Counted from the first letter of the stretch, positions 1-8,310 are shown. The stretch: DNA of 64,000 bases from Planctomycetaceae bacterium (GCA_016125265.1 WGMC01000018.1:124001-188000); one strand, 5' to 3'. Numbers and translations: made by a program. Notes: generated by a model not told the origin, from the sequence alone.

Positions 1-1
1 T

Positions 2-292
2 TGGCGCGCCGACGGTCCGCACACGGAGCTGACCGCGCCCGTCGGCACGGACGGCGACGGGGACTTCGGCGCCGGCGGCGACCGCGCGCACTTCACGGTG
101 CCGATCGGCGACAACAGCGGCCCCCTGCGTGTCGTCGCGTGGGTGCGCTACCAGGCGATGCCGCCCAGTTGGGTGGATCCGCTGCGCAAGCTCGGCCATC
201 CCCACGCGGAGCAGTTCGTGCGCTTCTACGACGCCGCCGACCCGCGCCCGGAAACCGCGGGCCTGGCCGTGATCGTCGTGCCCGGTTCGTAG
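2..292 (+). CDS. C-terminal end of an exported protein, possibly a multihaem c-type cytochrome (5' truncated)
   Basis: An open frame enters from the left edge and stops at TAG 290-292, leaving 96 residues. There is no CXXCH in the visible part. The pattern of a short loop rich in Asp and Gly, then VRYQ..P..V, then E.FVRFYDA, resembles the beta-rich tail that closes some multihaem cytochromes; this is an impression from pattern only. The end overlaps by 67 bases, antisense, with the end of hmuV. The natural start lies outside the window. It could equally be the tail of another secreted protein. Confidence 0.5.
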   Translation, partial: WRADGPHTELTAPVGTDGDGDFGAGGDRAHFTVPIGDNSGPLRVVAWVRYQAMPPSWVDPLRKLGHPHAEQFVRFYDAADPRPETAGLAVIVVPGS

Positions 293-1089
293 GGTGCGCG
301 GGCCTCCGCCGGTCCGCCGGCCACCACGATGGGGCGGCCTGTCAGCGGGTCGCGGACCACACGCAGACCCGGGCCGTACGCGCGGCTCAGGTAGCCGGAC
401 GCGAGCACCTCTCCCGGCGGGCCGTCGACCACGAGACGACCTCCCGCGAGCAGAGCGACGCGGTCCGCCCACGCCGCGGTGAGCGACAGGTCGTGCAGGG
501 CCACACACGCAGCGGCGCCGCCATCGACGCGACGGCGCACCGCGGCGAGCGCGAGATCCGCGTGGGCGGGATCGAGGCTCGCGGTTGGTTCGTCGAGGAG
601 CAGGAGGGCGCGCTCCACACCCGCCATCTGCACGAGCGCCCGGGCGAGCTCCACCCGCTGCCGCTCGCCGCCCGAGAGACGGTCCATCGGCCGATGGGCG
701 AGGTGCGCCACCTCGAGTTCCTCGAGGGTGCGCCGCGCTAGACGCAGATCGAGCGGTCCCCCGGGACCGTGGGGCCGGCGCCCCAGCAGCACCCTCTCGA
801 TGCAAGTCAACGCGAGATCGGACGGCCCCGACTGCCCCATCCACGCGCGCCGCCGCGCCAACTCGGCGGGGCCGAACCGATCCATGCGCGTGCCGTCGAA
901 ACGCAGCGCGCCGGAGGCCGGAGGTGCGGCGCCGGACAGCAACTCGAGCAGCGTCGACTTGCCGCAGCCGTTGGGCCCCGCCAGCACCACGAACTCCCCC
1001 GACCCCACGCAGAGGTCGATGCCCTCGAGCACCGCGCGCGCGCCGCGTCCACGACCCCGCACAAAGCAGAGCGCGTGTGCGGCGATCAC
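226..1089 (-). CDS. hmuV: Haem/iron ABC transporter ATP-binding protein
   Basis: Cytoplasmic ATPase that powers haem (or iron-chelate) uptake through the adjacent FecCD-type permease. The 287-residue protein has a Walker A motif GPNGCGKST at about residues 38-46, the ABC signature LSGGERQR, a Walker B ending LLLLDEPT and an H-loop histidine in ALHDLSL. The GTG start at 1089 overlaps the permease stop as GTGA, which fixes the start and implies translational coupling. A tail of about 35 residues past the usual HmuV end reaches into the oppositely oriented gene at 2-292. Haem rather than siderophore is inferred from the hmuS neighbour. Confidence 0.9.
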   Translation of the reverse strand: MIAAHALCFVRGRGRGARAVLEGIDLCVGSGEFVVLAGPNGCGKSTLLELLSGAAPPASGALRFDGTRMDRFGPAELARRRAWMGQSGPSDLALTCIERVLLGRRPHGPGGPLDLRLARRTLEELEVAHLAHRPMDRLSGGERQRVELARALVQMAGVERALLLLDEPTASLDPAHADLALAAVRRRVDGGAAACVALHDLSLTAAWADRVALLAGGRLVVDGPPGEVLASGYLSRAYGPGLRVVRDPLTGRPIVVAGGPAEARAPYEPGTTITARPAVSGRGSAAS

Positions 1090-2189
1090 ACCGTCCTCCG
1101 CCCGCCGAGCCCGAGGAGCAGCGCGAGGAAACAGGGCCCTCCGACGGCGGCCGTCAGAACGCCGATGGGGAGCTCCGCCGGCGCCGCCGCGATGCGCGCC
1201 ATGCCGTCCGCGGCGACGAGACCCGCGGCCCCGAGGAGCGCACAAACGGGCAAGAGCACACGATGGGACCCGCCCACCAACAACCGCGCCACGTGGGGCA
1301 CCAGGAGGCCCACGAATCCGATCGCGCCTCCCATCGAAACCGACGCGGCCACCGCGAGCGCCACCCACGCCACCACCCGCCGTTTGGCGCGCGCCACGTC
1401 GAGCCCGAGGGCCCCCGCTTCCCTGTCGCCCAACTGCAGGCAATCCAAGGTCTGCGCCGCGCGGAGCAGCGCGACGCTGGCCAACAGGAGGCACGGCGCG
1501 CCGACCGCCAACGTGCCCCAGGTCGCGCGGGACAAACTGCCCAGGGTCCAGAACGTGGCGTCGCGCAGCGCCGCGTCGTCGGCCGTGAAGAGGCACAGGC
1601 CCGTGCCGGCGCCGAGGATCGCGCTCAGCGCCACACCGACCAGAAGAAGGCGCGCGCTGCCCATGGCGCGCCCCGCCAACGAGAGCACAACGCCCGTCGC
1701 CGCCAGCGCGGCCACGAACGACGCCGCAAGCAGGGCCGAGGACTGGAGCGCGCCGGAGCTTGCGCCCAACGACCCCGCGCCCAAGACGATCCACGCGACC
1801 GCGCCGAACGACGCGCCCGCGGAAGTGCCCACGAGGCCGGGCTCGACGAGCGGGTTTCGCAGCAGCGCCTGCAAGCCGGCGCCCCCGAGGGCCAGCGCCG
1901 CGCCGACCAGCGCACCGAGCACCCAACGCGGCCCGCGCAGGTGAACCAGCACACCCCATTCGCGCTGGCTCGCAGCTTCGCCGAAGCCGAGGCTCGCTAG
2001 CAGGATCTCGAGCAAGCGTGCGATCCCCAACCCGCTCGGCCCACTCGAAAGCGCAAAGAGCGATGCCAGCACGAACAGCGACGCCGCGAGCAGCACCGCG
2101 AAGCGACGGCGGTTCGCCAAACCGCGCCACTCCCCGAGGCGCTCACCGCGCACCGGACCGGTGCGACGCAACGCCGCCGCTGCGTTCAC
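1086..2189 (-). CDS. hmuU: Haem/iron ABC transporter permease (FecCD family)
   Basis: Inner-membrane permease of the BtuC/FecCD family, 367 residues with about nine or ten hydrophobic helices starting near residue 30. The family signature GGAGLQALLRNPLVEP lies at residues 102-117. Near the C-terminus GFVGLLVPHVAR matches the region that contacts the ATPase. The GTG start at 2189 overlaps the stop of the binding-protein gene (GTGA), and its own stop overlaps the start of hmuV in the same way. Longer in-frame extensions upstream are arginine-rich antisense shadow of hmuT and are rejected. Confidence 0.9.
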   Translation of the reverse strand: MNAAAALRRTGPVRGERLGEWRGLANRRRFAVLLAASLFVLASLFALSSGPSGLGIARLLEILLASLGFGEAASQREWGVLVHLRGPRWVLGALVGAALALGGAGLQALLRNPLVEPGLVGTSAGASFGAVAWIVLGAGSLGASSGALQSSALLAASFVAALAATGVVLSLAGRAMGSARLLLVGVALSAILGAGTGLCLFTADDAALRDATFWTLGSLSRATWGTLAVGAPCLLLASVALLRAAQTLDCLQLGDREAGALGLDVARAKRRVVAWVALAVAASVSMGGAIGFVGLLVPHVARLLVGGSHRVLLPVCALLGAAGLVAADGMARIAAAPAELPIGVLTAAVGGPCFLALLLGLGGRRTV

Positions 2190-3118
2190 TGCGCCGCGCC
2201 TCCCCCGCCGCGCGCCACCCGTTCGAGCGCCGCTCGCACCGCCTCCGCGTGCCGCGGCAACGACGGCCCACCGCCGAGCGCGGCGGGCTCGAGCGCGACG
2301 AACCGCGGCGCCAGGTTGCGCTCGGCAGCAGCCAGGGCTGGCCAGAGCTGCGCCAAGGCCGCGGCATCGATCTGCCCCGGTTCGAACCGCGGCGACGCCA
2401 CGAAAGCGACCTCCGGGGACAGCTCGAGCAGCGCCTCGAGCGAGAGACTCTGCCAACCCCGCAACCCGTTCGCGCAGTTCTCCGCGCCGGCGAGCGCGAG
2501 CACTGCCTCAGCCGCCGTGCCGCTGCCACCCACCAAGGGCGCGCCGCCGCCGGGCTGCAGCAGCCAAAGGGCTCGAACCTGGCGCGGCGCGCTCTCGACA
2601 CGCCGGGCCAGTTCCAAGAGTTCGCGATCCAGCGCAGCCGCCGCGGACCGCGCGCGCTCCTCCGCGCCGAGCGCTTCGCCCGCCGCGTGCATGCGGGCGC
2701 GCACCGCTTCGACGCCGTGGCCGTCCGGCAGGCACACGACCCGCACGCCGAGCGAATCCAACTGCGCGAGCGACTCCTTCGGGCCGAGCTCCGCGGTCGC
2801 GAACACGAGGTCCGGGAAGAGCGAAACCACGCCCTCCACCGGGACCGCGCGCACGTAACCGACGTTGGCAACACCCTCACGCAGGTCCGCGGCCGCGAGT
2901 GCGGAGCTGTCGGCGCCCACCACGTGCTCTGCCATTCCGAGCGCCTCCACCAGCTCGCCCGCAGCACCGCCGAGGACCACGATCCGGCGCGAAGCCGCTT
3001 CGGCGCGGTCGCCGCCGGGCCCCGCGGCCATTTCGCCGCACGAGCTGAAGACAAGCAACCCGACCAAGGCAAACGGCGCGGCCGAGAGCAAGCGGAGCGC
3101 TCCCTCCAGCACCTTCAC
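2186..3118 (-). CDS. hmuT: Haem ABC transporter substrate-binding lipoprotein
   Basis: Periplasmic-binding-protein fold that delivers haem to HmuU. The 310-residue product begins with a hydrophobic stretch ending VFSSC, a plausible lipobox with Cys27, so it is probably a lipoprotein. The body has the layout of helical-backbone binding proteins: GG...ELVEALG...VVGAD, then NVGYVRAVPVEGVVSLFPDLV. The GTG start at 3118 overlaps the hmuS stop (GTGA). Iron-siderophore binding is the alternative, but the hmuS neighbour favours haem. Confidence 0.88.
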   Translation of the reverse strand: MKVLEGALRLLSAAPFALVGLLVFSSCGEMAAGPGGDRAEAASRRIVVLGGAAGELVEALGMAEHVVGADSSALAAADLREGVANVGYVRAVPVEGVVSLFPDLVFATAELGPKESLAQLDSLGVRVVCLPDGHGVEAVRARMHAAGEALGAEERARSAAAALDRELLELARRVESAPRQVRALWLLQPGGGAPLVGGSGTAAEAVLALAGAENCANGLRGWQSLSLEALLELSPEVAFVASPRFEPGQIDAAALAQLWPALAAAERNLAPRFVALEPAALGGGPSLPRHAEAVRAALERVARGGGGAAQ

Positions 3119-4209
3119 GGCGTCGTTTCTCCCCGGCCGCCGTCGCGCGAGAAGAGCGCGCGGTGGATCTCGCGCCACTCGGGCAGTTCGTCTTCGCCCG
3201 GCTTGCGTTTCCCGAAGAGTGTCAGCAGCAGCTCGCCGTCGGAGGCGAACACCTCGAGGCTGGAGACGATACGGCCCGACTCGGCCGGTTTGCGCACGGC
3301 GTAGACGGCATCGATTGCCGATTCGCGCACGTGCAGGTCGACCTCCGGGTCGAGCACGTTGAGCCATCCGCCGGAGCTCACGATGCGATCGAGCCGGCCG
3401 GTGTGGATCTGGATGCAACCCGGATTGCCGACGAAGACCATCAGCGGCACGTCGAGGAGGCGCGCAGCTTTGAGTGCGTCGGCAAGTCCGCTGGGATTGA
3501 GGCGTCGCGATAGGTCGCGCGGCACCAGATCGACCGCCGCGCGGCGGGTGACACCGTGGCGCGCGAGCAATCCGTGGTATTGGTGCGGATCGGTCATCGC
3601 GCGCCAGCCGGCCTCGAACGCAGCGACGTCGAAATCCAAAGGGGGCGCGAGCGCCGGCGCGGCCGGTGCGGACGGACGCACCGCGATCGTGCGCGCTTGC
3701 TCGGCGCTCCGGTGCTTCCCGACGAATCGTTCGAAGTTGTCGCCATCGCTCCCTTCGACCAGAAAGAGCTTGTGGACGGCCTCGCCCGTCGGCCCGTAGA
3801 ACTGCACCGAACGGGACCGCCGGCCGCGGGCCTCGACGTCGACCGCGAAGGCGAAGGCGAACTGCCGCGGGAAGATCCGCAGATCGATCGGGCCGCCGAT
3901 CACGAGGCCGTGGTGCGGCCCCAAGTCCAAGCCGCGCCACGGGCCGACGACCTCCAGCACCGCATCGCGGTTGCGCGTGATCGCCTTCACCGGACCCAAC
4001 TCGGCTAGGTCGGCGAGCAGCACCTTCAAGTCGAGTTCGAGGCGCGTCGCGCCCTGGGTCACACGGGCGGCAAGAAGCTCCGCCTCGCTGATCCCGAGTG
4101 CCTTCGCCGCGTCGCTGGGGAAAAGGCGCCCGCCGTGTTCGTGGACGAGGCGGTCCTGGGCCTGCAAGAGGAGGTCGGGATCGCTGGGTGTGGTTGTCGG
4201 CGTTTGCAT
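3115..4209 (-). CDS. hmuS: Haemin-degrading/haem-transfer factor (HemS/HmuS/ChuS family)
   Basis: Cytoplasmic haem-binding protein that receives or degrades imported haem. At 364 residues it has the full two-repeat length of the family. The first half carries GPVKAITRN and the second half the characteristic FVGNPGCIQIHTG and WLNVLDPEVDLHVR. A histidine in MTDPHQYH sits where the axial haem ligand of HemS lies in known members. The ATG start at 4209 follows a roughly 130-base gap that contains a hairpin. First gene of the four-gene GTGA-coupled unit hmuSTUV; all four keep translation tightly linked. Confidence 0.9.
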   Translation of the reverse strand: MQTPTTTPSDPDLLLQAQDRLVHEHGGRLFPSDAAKALGISEAELLAARVTQGATRLELDLKVLLADLAELGPVKAITRNRDAVLEVVGPWRGLDLGPHHGLVIGGPIDLRIFPRQFAFAFAVDVEARGRRSRSVQFYGPTGEAVHKLFLVEGSDGDNFERFVGKHRSAEQARTIAVRPSAPAAPALAPPLDFDVAAFEAGWRAMTDPHQYHGLLARHGVTRRAAVDLVPRDLSRRLNPSGLADALKAARLLDVPLMVFVGNPGCIQIHTGRLDRIVSSGGWLNVLDPEVDLHVRESAIDAVYAVRKPAESGRIVSSLEVFASDGELLLTLFGKRKPGEDELPEWREIHRALFSRDGGRGETTP

Positions 4210-4297
4210 GGCGCGGCTCGAACGGTATGGGAGGGGGCTACGGTCGTGATGGAGCGAAGTGGGGCCCCAGGCGATTCGGGCCGCCCGGGGCCCCGAG

Positions 4298-4325
4298 GCC
4301 GTCCCTTCCGGACCGAAGGGACGGC
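4298..4325 (-). terminator. Perfect 11-bp hairpin between the FG-GAP gene and hmuS
   Basis: Arms 4298-4308 and 4315-4325 pair perfectly over 11 bp around a 6-base loop. It lies 13 bases downstream of the FG-GAP stop and about 90 bases upstream of hmuS. No U-tract follows on the minus strand, so it could be a weak terminator, an RNA-processing site or an mRNA 3' stabiliser that adjusts expression between the two genes. Confidence 0.5.
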
Positions 4326-4338
4326 TTTGCGTTGGCGA

Positions 4339-6015
4339 TCAGAGCGCGAGGTTGCGCAGGTAGCGCACGGCGAACTGGGACGCGGGGTCGCCGCCGAGCA
4401 CACCCGACGCCGGCAGCATCACTTCCGCGTCGCCGTCGAGGTCGGCGTCGAAGAGGACGCCGTCGCCGGCGATGAAGTTGCCCGGCTGGAACGAAAGATC
4501 CCGTTCGAAGGCGCCCAGCGTTCCGCCCTGGCGACCACCCTGGTTCAGGAAGAGCAGTTGGGGCGCCGGCGGGAAGAAGTCGTGGGTGCAAAGCAGCACG
4601 TCCAGGTCCCCGTCGACGTCGACGTCGGCCACACGCACCTTCAAGCGGATCCCGGCCCCGTGGAGCGGCTCCAGGAAACTCGCCGCGTCGTCCGCGAAGA
4701 ATCCCGTCACGCCGCCTTGGATCCCACCCTGGTTGATCCAAACGTCGTTCGACTGCGAAGTGGGTGTGGTCATCACCGAGTTCGCCGCCACGATGTCGAG
4801 GTCGCCATCGAGGTCCAAGTCCGCGAACACGGCGTGCGCCGTGCGATCTGCGAACGCGCTCGCTTGGAAGTTCGCCGTCACGTCGACGAACACCCCGTCG
4901 CCCACGTTGAGCAGCAACACATTCGGCACGCCGTTGCTCCCAAGACCGTTCTTGGCGATGAAGAGGTCCAAGTCGCCATCGTTGTCGAGGTCCCCCACCG
5001 CCACGGCGGTGCTGCGGTCCGTATCGACGTTCCACGCATCGCCGAGGAAGCCCGCGTACTCCGAGAACGCGCCCGTGCCGTCGTTGCGGTACAGCCGGTC
5101 CAAACCGCCCATCTCCGCGAGGTGGCCTTCGGGACCGTTGACGATGACGAGGTCGAGGTCGCCATCGCCGTCGAAGTCGCCGAAACCGAAGTCGGAGGCT
5201 TGGCCCTCGCCCGCCGGGAATGCGAGGTCTTGTTGGAAGTGACCGGCGCCGTCGTTCCGCCACAGGCGGTTGGGCACGCTGTTTGCCGAGTCGAAGCCGC
5301 CGCCCGTAACGAGATCGAAGTCGCCGTCGCCATCGACATCGGCGACGGCGAGCGCGAACACCGCGTCGCCCGGGTGCGGCAGGTTGGCGGTGGCGTCGAC
5401 GAAGGCTCCGGTGCCGTCGTTGACCCAATAGACGACGTCCGTGCCGTTGCTGAGCACCACATCGGGGTACCCGTCGCCGCTGAAGTCGGCCGCCCGCACC
5501 AGCGCACCCGCGAAGCCGTCCGCGCCCGCGGGCAGCGCCGCTGCGTCGGCCACCAGCGAGCCGGACGGCAACGGGTCGGGCTGCACCGCCGAGGCGGCGG
5601 CGTTCGAGACCACGAACGATCCGTTCGGCGCGACGGCGACGAACTGGGCGAAGAGTTCGAGGCCCGTTCCCGCCGGGAACAACCCGAACACCGTGGGCAG
5701 CTCCAGCCGCACGCGGCCCGCTCCATCGGTGGCCACAGGCACGAACGCCGACGCGGGCGCCACGCCGAGGGCGGGCAGCTGGAAACCCGGAAGCACCGTA
5801 GGCGCGCCGGAGAAACCGAGCAGCAAGAACGCCGTGGTGTTCGGCGCGCCGCTGCGCCAGTCGAGGATCAGGTCCTGGCCCGACACGAGGGGCCCGAGGA
5901 GGAGCGGCGCCCGATCGGACTGGGGCAACTGGGCGGCGGCGGTGGGACCAAGCAAGAGTGCGGCCGCCGCGAATCGGAAGCCGGGCCGCGACGGGCGGAA
6001 TCGGGAAAGGTTCAT
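4339..6015 (-). CDS. Exported FG-GAP/VCBS repeat protein with an N-terminal shared surface module
   Basis: A 558-residue secreted protein. The signal peptide runs to about residue 28 (hydrophobic AAAALLLGPTAAA). Residues about 35-150 form a module also seen at the ends of other exported proteins in this window: hydrophobic strands, a DGAG turn, then a Q...SNA ending. Residues about 165-558 hold about seven FG-GAP/EF-like repeats such as VDGDGDFDLV and FDGDGDLDLV, which bind calcium and build a seven-bladed propeller in this family. The start at 6015 begins the signal peptide; the in-frame extension upstream is Pro/Arg-rich and unlikely. Placed ahead of hmuSTUV, so it could be a surface haem or ligand binder, but that is inference. 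Confidence 0.82.
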   Translation of the reverse strand: MNLSRFRPSRPGFRFAAAALLLGPTAAAQLPQSDRAPLLLGPLVSGQDLILDWRSGAPNTTAFLLLGFSGAPTVLPGFQLPALGVAPASAFVPVATDGAGRVRLELPTVFGLFPAGTGLELFAQFVAVAPNGSFVVSNAAASAVQPDPLPSGSLVADAAALPAGADGFAGALVRAADFSGDGYPDVVLSNGTDVVYWVNDGTGAFVDATANLPHPGDAVFALAVADVDGDGDFDLVTGGGFDSANSVPNRLWRNDGAGHFQQDLAFPAGEGQASDFGFGDFDGDGDLDLVIVNGPEGHLAEMGGLDRLYRNDGTGAFSEYAGFLGDAWNVDTDRSTAVAVGDLDNDGDLDLFIAKNGLGSNGVPNVLLLNVGDGVFVDVTANFQASAFADRTAHAVFADLDLDGDLDIVAANSVMTTPTSQSNDVWINQGGIQGGVTGFFADDAASFLEPLHGAGIRLKVRVADVDVDGDLDVLLCTHDFFPPAPQLLFLNQGGRQGGTLGAFERDLSFQPGNFIAGDGVLFDADLDGDAEVMLPASGVLGGDPASQFAVRYLRNLAL

Positions 6016-6328
6016 GGATCGATGGCCCCTGCGGGGGGGCGGAGCGGTGTGGGGTCGCGCGCGGCGGAGAACCCCTTGTCCCCCGCCGCCAGCCGAGTCC
6101 GCCCCGAATGTCCCCCTGCCGGGCGGCCGCCTCCCGAACGGCGGCCAACCCTGCAACTGAGACGCAGTCTCAACTAGTCGGGCAGAGTTTGCCCGTGCCC
6201 CGAGGCCGTGTCAAGGCGCGCCGAAAAAAATACGGCGCTCCCCTACCGCGCCCGCCAGTCGGTCCGGCGCCGCCCTCGTCCGGCACGGGCCCGGCTCGCC
6301 TGCGGCGCCGCGCGACTGCCGCAGGCGA
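6016..6328. other. Intergenic leader region of the FG-GAP/hmu group
   Basis: About 313 bases without a convincing gene. It contains the Fur-box-like palindrome at 6158-6172, a second small inverted repeat (gggca/tgccc) at about 6180-6194, and an A-run flanked by gcgccg/cggcgc at about 6219-6238 that may end the small gene on its right. Open frames here are arginine/proline-rich shadows. Confidence 0.5.
6158..6172 (-). promoter_or_regulatory. Candidate Fur-type operator (TGAGACGCAGTCTCA)
   Basis: A 15-bp 7-1-7 inverted repeat, mismatched only at the positions next to its centre, with GCAAC just before it. The spacing and TGAGA...TCTCA ends match the classical Fur box core (TGAGAATnATTCTCA), with GC substitutions. 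It lies 143 bases upstream of the FG-GAP start, in front of the haem-uptake genes, where iron control is expected. No fur gene is in the window. A TetR-family operator is the alternative. Confidence 0.45.
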
Positions 6329-6501
6329 TCACACCACGACGATCCGCAGCACCGGGGTGCCCTCCTTGTCCTCGCTGACCTCGATGCGATCGAGGACCCA
6401 GCCATCGGCGATCAAGTCCGCCAGGTCCTCGAGGCCCGCCGAATGCTCTGTGCGGAGGTCTTGGAGAGCGGTGCGCGCACGCTGCGTGTGGTCGGTGCCA
6501 T
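6329..6501 (-). pseudogene. Small gene, about 57 codons, apparently frameshifted
   Basis: An ATG at 6501 follows a good ribosome site (GGGAGA about 8 bases before) and sits 15 bases after the stop of the lipoprotein gene. That frame ends after 29 codons. The neighbouring frame, which ends at TGA 6329-6331, looks like real protein in its last half: LEDLADLIADGWVLDRIEVS followed by EDKEG and a valine-rich end. It has no start of its own. Joining the two needs a single-base change, most simply in the gcgcgc run at about 6473-6478. So either a sequencing indel or a recent mutation. Function unknown. Confidence 0.4.
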
Positions 6502-6516
6502 GACGGTTTCTCCCGG

Positions 6517-7551
6517 TTACTGGTGGCGAAGGGTGGGAACGGCATCCAAGAAGCGTTCGACACGTTCGGCGGTTCCGTCGTCGTCCGTGCCGGGGCTCGT
6601 GTACTTGGTCAGGAACTTGCGCAGGTCCTCGTCGCTGGGATTCAACCCCAATCCCTCCCGCGCCTTCTTGGGCGCGAGGCCCATGAGCACGGCCAAGTCC
6701 GCGGCGCGTTGCAGTTCCGCGGCAGAAAGGGGCTGCAGCACGACGTCGCGGCGGGCGCGCAGGTCCCGCGTTTCTCGCGAACGGACCTCCTGCTCCGCGA
6801 CCTTCCGCGCGAGTTCCGTCGCGGCCCCCTCCGCAACGATGCGAGCGCCGAGGGTGCCCCGGATCTGCGGACTGCTGGCGAGGTAACTCGCCGCCAGCCC
6901 CGTCGCGTAGAACTGATCGACACCCGCCTGCGCGTCCGTACCCGACGAGTCCGCGTTCGCGCCGGTCGTAGCGATCATCGAGGGCAGGAGAATCTGACCG
7001 TCCTTCTCGTGGATCGGCACCACGGCGAGTTCCTTGCGCTTCCATCCCAAGTGGACACCCTGCGGCAAGCCCGTCGTCGTGGGTAGATCCACTCGGAAGC
7101 CGAGTGTCGTGTGCGTGCCGAAGAAGTAGGGGCGCGCCTCGCTCAACTTTCCACTGACGGCCGCGGTCTTCTCCGACAGTCCGTCGGTGAACAAAGCGGA
7201 CAGGTCGTGCTCCTCCGCTGGATTGCCGTTGTCGTCGATGTACCGCGCCAGGATCAGTGCGGCGTTGCCCACGGCGAAGCTCTGGGCCACGCGGAAACCA
7301 AACGTCTGGGACAGCAGCCCGCCGCGACCGGAAAAACTGGACATCAGCGGGAGCACCGCGCCGGCGTCTGTTACCGGGGCCACGCTGCCCTCCTGGCGCG
7401 CAAAGCCGAGATCGAAGGTGGGAGGCGATGCGTCGACGTCCACGCCCCAGGTGGTCTTCGTGGCGAAGAACACGTTCTTGGTGGGCGAGATGCAGGCCGA
7501 GAGCGACGTGCCACAAAGAAGCAGCACGCAGAAGGGTGTGCGGTTGCGCAT
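6517..7551 (-). CDS. Putative lipoprotein of unknown function
   Basis: A 344-residue product. The N-terminus MRNRTPFCVLLLCGTSLSAC is a textbook lipoprotein signal with Cys20. The mature part is rich in Thr/Gly/Ser to about residue 200, with likely beta structure (ARPYFFGTHTTLGFRVDLP), then has a charged, helical region (ELARKVAEQEVRSRETRDLRAR) and an acidic tail. I do not recognise the family. The start at 7551 begins the signal; an upstream in-frame start would bury it behind 17 polar residues. Two putative lipoprotein genes and a small frameshifted gene lie together on this strand. Confidence 0.75.
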   Translation of the reverse strand: MRNRTPFCVLLLCGTSLSACISPTKNVFFATKTTWGVDVDASPPTFDLGFARQEGSVAPVTDAGAVLPLMSSFSGRGGLLSQTFGFRVAQSFAVGNAALILARYIDDNGNPAEEHDLSALFTDGLSEKTAAVSGKLSEARPYFFGTHTTLGFRVDLPTTTGLPQGVHLGWKRKELAVVPIHEKDGQILLPSMIATTGANADSSGTDAQAGVDQFYATGLAASYLASSPQIRGTLGARIVAEGAATELARKVAEQEVRSRETRDLRARRDVVLQPLSAAELQRAADLAVLMGLAPKKAREGLGLNPSDEDLRKFLTKYTSPGTDDDGTAERVERFLDAVPTLRHQ

Positions 7552-7644
7552 GGGGGGGGCTCGATGGGGTCGATTCGGGTCGGTGAAGCGCGCGCAGCCC
7601 AAGGCTCGAAGGACCGGCGCGGACGGGATGCGAGGTCAGTCGGG

Positions 7645-8223
7645 TCAGGGGCCCGGCGCTGGCGACGGCCAGCGAACACGTTGGGAGCGCCGCCCCGGGT
7701 CGCGGGACAGGCGAAGCAAGCCGTGCTCTGGCGGTCGAAGGCTGGACTCCTGCAGCACTCCCGCGCCTACGCCGGCGCGGTGGCGCGACGCGACGACCTG
7801 GGCGCCGAGTACCGTGCGGGTGGTGGTCGTGGCGTCGGCGGGAACACGCAGGAAGAAGGCGCGCCACGACCGCGTCGGGGGGCCGGCCCGCGGCAGCGGC
7901 TCGAGCGCGGCTCCCAAGAACTCGTCCGGGGTCTGGGGATGGAGGTCTTCCGGGTAGCGGCGACGTTCGGACAGCCAGCCGAGCGAGACGCCGCCGCCGA
8001 TCCCCCCCCACTGGATCACCACGCCCGGCACCCACCACGAAAACTCTCGGGCGCCACCGTCCTCGGTGTGCTGGGCGAGCACTGCCCCCACGAGGACCAG
8101 TTCGCCGGCGGCCGATTCGTAGCCCAGCGCCAAACAGCCAGCACACGGGCTGACGAGCAGAGCCACGAGCAGGCGCTTTTGCGCGCTGGCCAGACGGCCG
8201 CGGGAGGACGACGCTTCCACCAC
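7645..8223 (-). CDS. Hypothetical membrane-associated or lipoprotein, 192 residues
   Basis: The N-terminal segment KRLLVALLVSPCAGC could be a lipoprotein signal (Cys30) or an uncleaved anchor. Residues about 35-85 contain hydrophobic strands (ELVLVGAVLAQ, WWVPGVVIQWGG). A middle block WRAFFLRVPADATTTTRTVLGAQVV looks like a beta-rich domain. The start is GTG at 8223 or the next codon, GTG at 8220; the ribosome site is weak. The last 30 residues are Arg/Pro-rich. No family recognised. Composition is more protein-like than neighbouring shadow frames, but confidence is moderate. Confidence 0.5.
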   Translation of the reverse strand: MVEASSSRGRLASAQKRLLVALLVSPCAGCLALGYESAAGELVLVGAVLAQHTEDGGAREFSWWVPGVVIQWGGIGGGVSLGWLSERRRYPEDLHPQTPDEFLGAALEPLPRAGPPTRSWRAFFLRVPADATTTTRTVLGAQVVASRHRAGVGAGVLQESSLRPPEHGLLRLSRDPGRRSQRVRWPSPAPGP

Positions 8224-8304
8224 CCTTTACAACGCATCGCGACCCGGCCGTCTGCCAAAAAAGGCCGGCGGCGGCCGGGTCCGGGGAAGCCGTCCGATCG
8301 GCGG

Positions 8305-8310
8305 TATACT
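8305..8310 (+). promoter_or_regulatory. Candidate -10 element for ribH-nusB-ftsY
   Basis: TATACT, a near-consensus -10 hexamer that stands out in this GC-rich sequence, about 55 bases before ribH. No good -35 is visible at 16-18 bases upstream. Confidence 0.3.

Noticed and set aside
585..2000. Long plus-strand open frame over the hmu genes
   Set aside because: Arg/Pro/Ala-rich translation, fully antisense to hmuV and hmuU whose motifs are clear; typical of GC-rich shadow frames.
4135..6177. Long plus-strand frame opposite the FG-GAP gene
   Set aside because: Reads as VEVAVDIGDG-like repeats that mirror the FG-GAP codons on the other strand; no signal or known motif.
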